From Armatimonadota bacterium (GTDB lineage Bacteria; Armatimonadota; UBA5829), in the NCBI GenBank assembly GCA_026392045.1, contig JAPLCU010000024.1:1-42068 (forward strand): 42,068 nt of DNA. The letters run 5' to 3'. The notes under the pieces were generated by a model, which was not told where the DNA came from, ran no database searches, and saw only the letters and a program-made list of their open reading frames with translations. The position numbers were made by a program, and so were the translations under genes. Of the stretch, positions 34,301 to 40,000 are shown piece by piece; position 1 is the stretch's first letter; every line of letters starts with the position of its first letter.

Positions 34301-34632
34301 TAGCAGCCAACGTCGGAACGAGCGGTCGCCCAGTGGTGATAATCGCGCACGAAGGCTTTGACAGCTTCAGCTTCGCGTTCTCATCCAGAGGAGAGGCCAA
34401 GCGTCTGTATGACGTTATCAAGAACTACAACGTTATAGCTATTATCTGGGGACATACCGGCGGCTACGCTCAGTATAAGTGGGGCGGCATTGATGTGTTC
34501 GGTGTTGACGGCCCGATGGAGTGGTTCCACGTGTTCCATGTCACCCCGACTGAGCTGATTGTCACACGCAGACAGTGGTCAACTAATAATTGGAATTCAT
34601 GGACGTTCAGAAAGAATATCACAGGAATGTAA
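28381..34632 (+). CDS. Giant secreted protein with two metallophosphoesterase domains
   Basis: There are two plausible starts: ATG 28381 (SD GGGAGG) and ATG 28405 (SD GGAGG). The second gives the cleaner signal peptide (MIKKVLSIALLLILAASVSS). Numbering from 28381, the 2083 residues hold OB-like modules (about 215-390), three near-identical 75-residue InlB-like repeats (about 391-610), LamG (about 620-815), a fourth InlB-like repeat (about 823-895), and a purple-acid-phosphatase-like FN3 plus phosphoesterase (about 902-1240: GD about 1030, GNHE about 1064, GHNH about 1172; the first motif is SDFK, lacking His). Next come a carboxypeptidase-regulatory repeat, a CBM-like domain (about 1332-1620), an OB pair (about 1625-1810) and a second phosphoesterase (about 1819-2083: DTH, GD, GNHD, AHEG, then GHTG where GHxH is usual). 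Extracellular phosphate-ester hydrolysis is inferred. Confidence 0.85.
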   Translation: MIKMEVGKMIKKVLSIALLLILAASVSSFGATKVLNTATSGTSIDHVQVWLSGGAAFNAGSYAPTPTVYALAAASTMKVWVTGNSGTMTGTYNSATVTSYWGTPTVNWQNWIGDKTSNGITTKVAVMEAPSYIHGSQIDYRINFVSDPGIGAIVNIQYYKDGALVEVRKYTKLTAPSSTDIPNATNATWTLDKTPANQGVFNPGFIDKDGNSTPTYVDVANIAALKTKVGQTVRLTGTVTVTCVGSGRFFVGEETYKGCIKVVGADTVTSGGYVKNLIGTVAVDAYGQYTLTLTAPVGAATSGNAIKTVGVSNKSAKTDAKLQTNLVKVWGLVGAGADYTINDGYNDPITVKKGVATEPVGVAAIRGVLWKEAGAAVLYQNYTPAPIPIFTITASAGAGGTITPSGAVVVNQGANQTFTIAAGSGYTIADVFVDSVSQGAIASYTFTNVTADHTISATFAASPTYTITASAGAGGTITPSGAVVVNQGSNKSFTIAASPGYNITDVVVDSVSQGAIASYTFTNVTANHTISATFAVSPTHTITATAGTGGTITPSGAVVVNHGSNQAFAIAAGSGYTIANVVVDSVSQGAIASYTFSNVIIDHTISATFNSTSGPTPIACYEFENNVLDTQGAFNGTAFGTPTYTTGKVGLKAIQFNGSTQYVSIARPISDDWTISFFVKTNQTSPTGTQWYNGNGLVDGEVGGAANDFGVTYLNGKVAFGVGSPDTTIQSTSPINTGGWMHVACTRNSANGQMKVYINGGLQTTGTGPTGARAAPANLHFGNLQTTINYFSGTIDQLKIYNTVLNTTDIVALVAEGGNTTWWTITATGGIGGTLSPSGNVAVAQGDNQTFTITPGANYSIESVIVDGVPMGTIPSYTFSNVSANHTISVTFEGVGLFGVITGPYLQAITPNSAYVLVETNATDPVTIEWGEDDRYGLMSYTESYEPTDSVPTTYVHNVKIPGLQANRLYHYCVNVAGTLGADHTFKTAVNPGTPYRFAMTSDFKGGTTVHDAVSSLIQAANPMFSLYAGDLSNTGVSDTLRREFFRAPELALDANVPFFNSIGNHEGWGVSAKAFTQAPASTSGTQAYYSFDWGDVHFVCVNNYSDGYGVGSTQYNWVAADLAASNKPWKIVWCHNPAYTSTIEGHGGDNNMVAMSVNLFVPNHVDMVLNGHNHFYQHSLVDGIHHMIVGSAGAALYTPTDGPNTVLSAKSYCYAIFNVTATTLNYVAYNDSGNVLETINLTKQFTIAGKVSNSGGTGIYNAVVTAGGPYSNVAPVVTDSSGNYSLTLPGPGTYELYADGSGYNANFSNVSVPTSGTVTSNLTLTSAAEAGVYNGSFETAAGSLPDGWETFIEKPTDGLDYYGNAWPDKPGMYNFSRSTAGNTTPGGTASALLGTATGGALTDYGILRWERFRVSGDACTGITETTLVDTARAWTTNYWYAGGTGYVQIVHGGNDSGAVPTMAGDFKVLSNDATTLTVAAGSNLATLGYAAGDHYRFVTEVRNYWYTGGIRTTAARRIPVDRTKVYNFYLKQKTTYSGSESEKCHLCALIWRDSLGVEVGRSEWRWQPSTTFTQSAPRLFLAPPMGAATVEVCVYTRCTDNANKNWVDTSYIDDVVIDPVPVTATSSIQSLADGTHVVVPGDFTSLAPRDISGERYTNYYYVSEPDGSAGIRIQNAAPKMDNLNVNEMVAVSGAVRSIASTGEKYIQANVTGTSVVGGGATPSTMTVASVLTDPNAMGKFVSITAQISSIASDVSSFNITDAGSTIKVNSVGFPLLASFASVGNTIKVNGVVSKEGSTRVILMMNYTKQTTAWPDNDVTWFSISDTHYGSGWATRLLHKERIAAMNALPGTAYPSGIAGTVGECRGVTVSGDITDNDNDKAAQFAEFAMDFGLSGQNQLRYPAYEGTGNHDGGLTFATAEGIIRRNPIRPNVIGIGGDGWDYSWDWGKVHCIGSNEIGSYLRRESLDWIAADLAANVGTSGRPVVIIAHEGFDSFSFAFSSRGEAKRLYDVIKNYNVIAIIWGHTGGYAQYKWGGIDVFGVDGPMEWFHVFHVTPTELIVTRRQWSTNNWNSWTFRKNITGM
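29551..30225 (+). repeat. Three tandem 225-bp repeats encoding InlB-like modules
   Basis: Units begin at 29551, 29776 and 30001, so the period is exactly 225 bp (75 codons). Nucleotide identity is very high, for example GGAACGATCACCCCGTCCGG in the first two units and a close variant in the third. A diverged fourth copy starts near 30850 after an intervening LamG domain. High DNA identity indicates recent in-frame duplication and a hot spot for copy-number change. Confidence 0.85.
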
Positions 34633-34647
34633 TCGCACAGCATAAGA

Positions 34648-34686
34648 GCCTTTGGGACGGTTTCTGCCGCCCCAGAGGCATTTTTT
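34648..34686 (+). terminator. Rho-independent terminator after the double phosphoesterase gene
   Basis: GCCTTTGGG (34648-34656) pairs with CCCAGAGGC (34671-34679) including one G-T wobble, and CGG/CCG extend the stem inside after a mismatch around a 6-nt loop. The run TTTTTT follows at 34681-34686. It ends the message 16 nt beyond the stop codon and isolates the PEP-CTERM gene behind it. Confidence 0.85.
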
Positions 34687-34712
34687 GTCTACCCGAAACA
34701 GCTAAAGATTAG

Positions 34713-34777
34713 GTCAGAATTGTGCATGAATATGTATGAATTGTTGCCTTGCCAAGCAAACAGAAGCATGTTATCCT
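34713..34777 (+). promoter_or_regulatory. Shared 40-nt activator box plus promoter, copy 2
   Basis: The box spans 34713-34752, with the same GTCAGAATTGTGCA and TTGCCTTGC ends as copy 1. The -35 TTGCCA (34749-34754) is 17 nt from the -10 TATCCT (34772-34777). Predicted start near 34784 gives a leader of about 97 nt to the PEP-CTERM ATG. A 7-bp inverted pair TGACTGG (34793-34799) and CCAGTCA (34845-34851) could fold that leader. Confidence 0.75.
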
Positions 34778-34880
34778 ACAATTAGGACAAAATGACTGGC
34801 GATAGATAAGCCATTGAGTTTGTAGAAATGGGCATATTCTCAGACCAGTCAGATTAAATCCAACACTGGGAGGTAGAAAG

Positions 34881-35864
34881 ATGGTTAGAAAGAGTTTGAT
34901 TTTAGTAATTGTTTTGAGCGCTGCAATGATGCTTGCAGCCGGGTCGGCGTTTGCCTATTCATCGGCAGATTTGCTGTTCTCCGTGAAGACCAGCGATCTC
35001 GGGGATAGCGACAGCGCTATCTCTACTTGGGGGACGACGCCAGTGTTTACCGCAGTGAATGCCACTGCAGCAGTTACCAGCCCTAAGGCTCCCACAGTAG
35101 CAACACTAGCTGCTACTGTCGGTACGGGTAGCATAAAATGGGCAAAAACCGCTTATGCTGCTTTGGGCGGCACCACTCCCCCTGGCAACACAACAATCTC
35201 AAACAGCACCAGCGGCTTTACCGGCCCGCTCAATACCGGCATTGCCCATACCGGTTTCACCGTTGTTATGGCTGTAAGACCCGAACTTAACACCCTTGGA
35301 AGCAATGACTTCCGTAGTTTGGTGAACATTTACGCCAACGGGATGGGGCTGTTTATAAAAGACAACGGCGCGGTCTCTCTAAGGCTACAGACAACACAAC
35401 CCACCACCACTGCAAATGGCGCATCCACTACATATGGCGGAGTTGGCGCGCTAGCGAACAACACGCCGGTAGTAATGAGCATGGTTGTTAACGCTGATGG
35501 ATCTCACGATGTGTGGGCAGGCTCGACATGGCTCTTTGGTAGAACAACAGCCGTCGTTGGTTGGGATAACGCGATGCTGCTACCTAGTGTTAAAACACTG
35601 CCCCAGCCTTATACGCTAAGCAACAGAACTAGCATTGGTCTTGGAAGCGCTGGCGGCACTGCTCAGGCCGGGACTTCTGCATTTAGGGGCTACCTTGGCG
35701 ACTCGTATGTCTACACGACAGCGCTTACAAATGCAGAGCGCCTGGCGTTGGTTTCAGACGTTGAGATCAGCATGGGTATGGTAGCCATTCCGGAGCCCAG
35801 CAGCATTCTTGCTCTTTTGATGGGGCTTGGTTCTATCGCTGGTTTGAGAAGACGAAAACGATAG
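34881..35864 (+). CDS. PEP-CTERM sorted LamG-type protein
   Basis: SD GGGAGGTAG precedes ATG 34881. The 327-residue protein has an N-terminal signal peptide (about 1-25, ending GSAFA-Y), a single LamG/concanavalin-like domain (about 60-300) with the usual end 'GYLGDSYVYTTALTNAERLALVSDVEI', and a PEP-CTERM tail at about 303-327: 'IPEPSS', a hydrophobic segment and the basic end 'RRRKR'. PEP-CTERM proteins are processed by exosortase and often go to the outer surface or exopolysaccharide matrix (family knowledge). No exosortase gene lies in this window, so it must be elsewhere. Its own terminator and box-type promoter make it a single-gene unit, co-regulated in sequence with the two phosphoesterase giants. 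Confidence 0.88.
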   Translation: MVRKSLILVIVLSAAMMLAAGSAFAYSSADLLFSVKTSDLGDSDSAISTWGTTPVFTAVNATAAVTSPKAPTVATLAATVGTGSIKWAKTAYAALGGTTPPGNTTISNSTSGFTGPLNTGIAHTGFTVVMAVRPELNTLGSNDFRSLVNIYANGMGLFIKDNGAVSLRLQTTQPTTTANGASTTYGGVGALANNTPVVMSMVVNADGSHDVWAGSTWLFGRTTAVVGWDNAMLLPSVKTLPQPYTLSNRTSIGLGSAGGTAQAGTSAFRGYLGDSYVYTTALTNAERLALVSDVEISMGMVAIPEPSSILALLMGLGSIAGLRRRKR

Positions 35865-35882
35865 AATAACAAGATTTTGCTT

Positions 35883-35924
35883 TACCGCGGGGCGCAATGT
35901 CGTTGCATCTCGCGGTATTTTTTT
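35883..35924 (+). terminator. Rho-independent terminator after the PEP-CTERM gene
   Basis: TACCGCG (35883-35889) pairs with CGCGGTA (35911-35917), with an inner GCAA/TTGC stem. Seven T residues follow at 35918-35924. It lies 18 nt after the stop codon. Confidence 0.85.
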
Positions 35925-35967
35925 GATGTTAACCTATTGTGTCAAATCTTGGTGTATACTAAATGAG

Positions 35968-35990
35968 CCATCCTGAGGTTCTCGAAGGAC
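35968..35990. repeat. Imperfect palindromic repeat remnant upstream of the AraC-type gene
   Basis: CCATCCTGAGGTTCTCGAAG followed by GAC is an imperfect dyad (TCCTGAG against CTCGAAGGA). Similar CATCCTGAG...TCGAAGGA strings are common dispersed intergenic repeats in many environmental bacteria (general knowledge). Only one copy is visible here. Confidence 0.35.
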
Positions 35991-35996
35991 GAAATA

Positions 35997-36005
35997 TGGT
36001 ATAAT
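35997..36005 (+). promoter_or_regulatory. Extended -10 promoter for the AraC-type gene
   Basis: TGGTATAAT (35997-36005) is a perfect TGnTATAAT extended -10. There is no recognisable -35, as expected for this type. The predicted start near 36012 gives a leader of about 40 nt to ATG 36053. The 40-nt box is absent here, although ATTGTG and GCC in 35950-35970 resemble parts of it weakly. Confidence 0.55.
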
Positions 36006-36052
36006 GCATACAGTCTTAGCTCTACATAACATATATCATAGCTGTCATTAAC

Positions 36053-36886
36053 ATGTCTGATCACAATCTGTTAAACATTCCTCTGCATATTCCTACATCA
36101 GCAAGAGATGCGGCGTTAGTCACATCTGTAAATGCGTTCGTGCGCCACAACTTGCCCGACATGAGACATCGGCTGATATTCGTTAGAGAAGGCATTCTTC
36201 ATGTGCAGATTGCTCAAACCACCTACGCTCTGACCCAGGATCAAGTATTGATAATCAAAGCCAGCAATGCTTTTGTGAGAACTCATCCTGCAGACTCCCT
36301 GCTGCGCTACTACGCGCTGCGATTTTCCATTGATGATTCGCTGATATCTCGTGGTTTAGGGCTGGACATTCCCATCATGACAACGCTGGCAAGGCCTGAT
36401 CTGGTAGAAAAACTCTTCCTTATGCTGCTTGACGAACAAAGTGATGGTCTTGTCCAAGATCGATTTGCACAAATGTTGTTTGTGCAGATACTATCTGAGG
36501 TGGCCGATGGCGAACTGCGAAAGGCTGCGGCGCCCACGTGCTGCGTGCCTCTAGTGGAACACGCCAAGGCACACATACGTGCTCACTATGACAGGCAGAT
36601 CAGCACAACCACAGTAGCCAAATCGATTGATTGCAGCCCTGGCTATCTATCTCGAGCATTCCATGCATCAACCGGCGGCACGCTAACAGACTTCATCCAT
36701 GAAGTTCGGATGTTTCGGGCTCGGCTGCTTCTGACCGAGACAAACAAGCCTATCACACAGATCGCTCACGAATGTGGATTTGAAAACCCCAGCTATTTCC
36801 AACGGCTGTTCAATAAATATGAAGGTATGCCCCCCGGATCTTACAGAAAACAGCACTCGCGTATATACACCATAACCATCGAATAG
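36053..36886 (+). CDS. AraC-family transcriptional regulator
   Basis: The 277-residue protein has an N-terminal cupin-like sensor domain (about 20-110, containing 'LIFVREGILHVQIAQTTYALTQDQVLIIKAS') and a C-terminal AraC DNA-binding domain with two helix-turn-helix units. The first runs from about 180 ('TTVAKSIDCSPGYLSRAFH') and the second from about 230 ('PITQIAHECGFENPSYFQRL', then 'FNKYEGMPPGSYRK'). Members usually activate nearby promoters by binding direct repeats next to the -35, often in response to a sugar. No clear SD is visible before the ATG. It sits between the PEP-CTERM gene and the second phosphoesterase giant, amid three promoters with a common 40-nt box, so it is the obvious candidate regulator of that box (inference). 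Its own promoter lacks the box. Confidence 0.9.
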   Translation: MSDHNLLNIPLHIPTSARDAALVTSVNAFVRHNLPDMRHRLIFVREGILHVQIAQTTYALTQDQVLIIKASNAFVRTHPADSLLRYYALRFSIDDSLISRGLGLDIPIMTTLARPDLVEKLFLMLLDEQSDGLVQDRFAQMLFVQILSEVADGELRKAAAPTCCVPLVEHAKAHIRAHYDRQISTTTVAKSIDCSPGYLSRAFHASTGGTLTDFIHEVRMFRARLLLTETNKPITQIAHECGFENPSYFQRLFNKYEGMPPGSYRKQHSRIYTITIE

Positions 36887-36906
36887 TAGCATCACTCTCT
36901 TGGCAT

Positions 36907-36971
36907 GTCAGAATTGTGCAGGAAATACCCATAATCCTTGCCTTGCATACTCTGTTTTTTTGAGCCATAAT
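36907..36971 (+). promoter_or_regulatory. Shared 40-nt activator box plus promoter, copy 3
   Basis: The box spans 36907-36946, again GTCAGAATTGTGCA to TTGCCTTGC over exactly 40 nt. The -35 TTGCAT (36943-36948) and -10 CATAAT (36966-36971) are 17 nt apart. Predicted start near 36978 is about 25 nt before ATG 37003. Because the -10 covers an upstream ATG at 36970, that ATG cannot be the start codon if this promoter is right. Confidence 0.75.
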
Positions 36972-37002
36972 GAGAGTATATGGAAGAGGAGGTCTCACCC
37001 AA

Positions 37003-40000
37003 ATGAGAAGATTTACAACCAGCTTGCTGGTATTATTGCTCACAACCATTATTGCAGGGAGCGCACATGCGGCTTTAGTAATGGAACTACGCCCACAGGA
37101 CTATAATGGCACGCAGTGGCCGATCTATCAAGGCTCGCTGAAGGATGCCGATGTATCCAAGGCCTACTTTGCGCCAAATGGCACGCCCAAACTCACACCC
37201 AGCGTCGCCGGAACTCGCTATTCCGGCGTGGCGATGAACAACATGGTCTGGAACCAGTGTCTGGGCTTTGGAGGCCCGGTCGCCCCAGCCACTATCACCG
37301 GCGACAACCCGAGAACTATCGAGGTATGGTCATTCAATCCTGCCCTTTCCGGCGAAGAGACTCTGGTGGAGCTGAGCCATAACGGCGGGACCACAGGCCA
37401 GAACTTCGCGCTCGAAAACGGCGGCAACTGGGCTCTGAAAGGCAGCGGAACGGGCGATGTAACTGACTGGGTCTCCTCGAACAGAACAAACCGATGGGTG
37501 CACCTGGTCGTAACATACTCCGCTGGCGCAGCTAAGTTCTATGTCGATGGGGTCAACACTGTCACGAAGAATACCACTTACAATATCTTTGCGGGCGACT
37601 CTATTGCGATAGGCGCTCAGCGTTCAAGCGCTACCACAACATCCAACAGCATCTCTAATCTCAACGTCGCTGTTTATGTAGGCTATATCGGCAACGTGAG
37701 AGTATATGATAACGCGCTGACCGGGGCTGAAGTGAGCAGCCGGTTTGCTCTTGGTGTAAATGGCGGCGAATCGCTCGCTACCGTCTATACTGTTTCCGGC
37801 CAGGTCAACAATGGCTCAACCGGCATCGCCGGGGCTCTTGTATATTTCAGCGCATCCACGAATGCCTCATTGAGCCCGACTTATGTGGCGACGACAGATG
37901 CGAGCGGCAATTATTCTCAGGTTTTGCCTGCGGGCCAATGGTACATTGCTGCGGCAAAAGGGCGATACACTCCTAACCCAACAGCAGACACATCCCTCCT
38001 CTTGAGCGCTAATACATCTGGCGTGAATTTCTCACTTACATACATAACGACGCCGACAAAGCTCATAGACATGGACGGGGCACAGCTCGTGGGCAACGAC
38101 AACGACTTAATATCTACCTGGACAAACTCAGGCACGCTCGGAGGTACGTTTGCGCTTGATGGAACAGACCAGACAACGCGGCCCGTTCTGGCAACCGCCA
38201 TCGGCAAGCGCTGCATTCAATTCGACGGCGTCAACGATAGGCTCAAGCTTTTCAACGGAGCCACCCCCATTAATGCTCCATCGGGGCTTACAGGCAACAG
38301 CGACTGGACCGTATGCGGGTGGTATCTCAATCCATCGCTTAGCCAGACAGAATGCGTTTTTGGCTGGGCAAGCAGCGGCAATAAAGAGGGCGCCAGATGC
38401 GGCTTTATGTATGGCAGCCACAACGGCGATGGCGCGGTCATGCACGGCGCCGGCCCTTGGCTCAACGCCAATATGGCAATGATACCTCTTCCTACGACCG
38501 GTCTATGGCACCATATCACGGTGTCTTTCGATGGAACCGTCGAAAAAGTGTATGTGGATGGTGCGATCAATCAGACAGAGATTAAGAATCTTAGAATAGG
38601 AGCAGCCGAGCCATTCTCAATGGGCACATGGTTTGGCACTACCTCGGGCGGATCGCCCGGCACCTGGTACAGCGGCTCAATCGCTTCTCTCACGGTATAT
38701 GACCAGGTGCTGACTGATGCGGAGATCCTTGCTCTCGGTTTCCAGCAGATCTACACCATCTCTGGAACAGTAAAAGATAATAGCAATCAGCCAATAATGA
38801 GCGCAATGGTCTATTTCAAGGCTTCTACGAGCGCCAGTGTTGATCCAATGCTGGTTGGCACAACCGATGCGAGCGGCAATTACACGCAGCAGATTCCGCC
38901 AGGTAATTGGTATGTGTCGGTGATGAAGAGCCGATACACGCCCAATCCCGCGCCTGATATCCTGGCAGTTGTCACCACGGCGAATGTTACCGGCAAGAAC
39001 TTTACACTAACGCCGGATGCTGCGCCTCATAAGCTTATTGATTTGGATGCGAGCAGCCTTTCGACAGGTTCGCTTGCGTCGTGGACAAATACAGGGTCAC
39101 TTGGCGGAAACTTCGCTCAGGATGGCGCTGACCCCACAACCAACCCGACGGTTGCAACCGTCGCCGGTAAGAAAGCCGTGACATTCGATGGCAGCAATGA
39201 CAGGCTAAAGGCTTCATTCACCGCTCCGGCTGGTTTGACAAGCGGCAGCGACTGGACCGTATCGGCCAGCGTTTACAATCCTGCGATCGCAACCGAAGAA
39301 GCCTACCTCTGCTGGGCTCAGCGCGTCACGGCTTCCAAAGCGGCTGAATTTGGCTACGGGTCGTTGTATTCCGCTTACCATGTCACAAATAACATGGCAT
39401 GGGCTACCGTTCCTACCGCAGCATCGTGGCATCACGTAGCGGTAACTTACGACGGCTCAATCGAAAAAACTTACGTTGACGGAACCCTGAGCGTGCAGTC
39501 GAGCGCGAGGTATCTCAATATATGGGCGGGACAGCCTGCATTTGTCGGTGTGGCCTTCGATAACGCTTCTGGAACTACCAAGTCTCAGTGGTTCAGCGGC
39601 TCAATGGCAGCCCTGCAAGTCTATGACGAGGCTCTGACGGAATCAGAAGTTCGCGACATAGCAACGGTCACCATCTCCGGCAAAGTGACAGGACCAACGG
39701 GTTATGCGCTGCCGGGTGCAATCATAGGCTTTAAGAGCGCCTCTAAGACGACCGTTGGACTTGCCATAAGCGCAGCATCAGACGCTGACATCTACATTCT
39801 TGCTGACGGAGCTGGCAATTACAGCCTGCCGGTGTTGCAAGGCAACAGCTACTACATAGCAGCATGGAAAGACGGTTATACGCCCAGTGATGATATCGCA
39901 GTTATGGCTGATGTGTCGAAGTCTGTTATCATCCCCATCACAGATGAAGCTGGGGTCAATCTTGCTATGGGCAAAACCAAAGAAACCGGGAAACTATACG

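Noticed and set aside
35940-35970. A fourth copy of the 40-nt box before the AraC-type gene
   Set aside because: Only ATTGTG and a distant GCC match; length and spacing to the -10 do not fit.
36970-37002. ATG at 36970 as start of the second phosphoesterase giant
   Set aside because: It overlaps the predicted -10 of promoter copy 3 and lacks an SD, while ATG 37003 has AGAGGAGG and begins a signal peptide.
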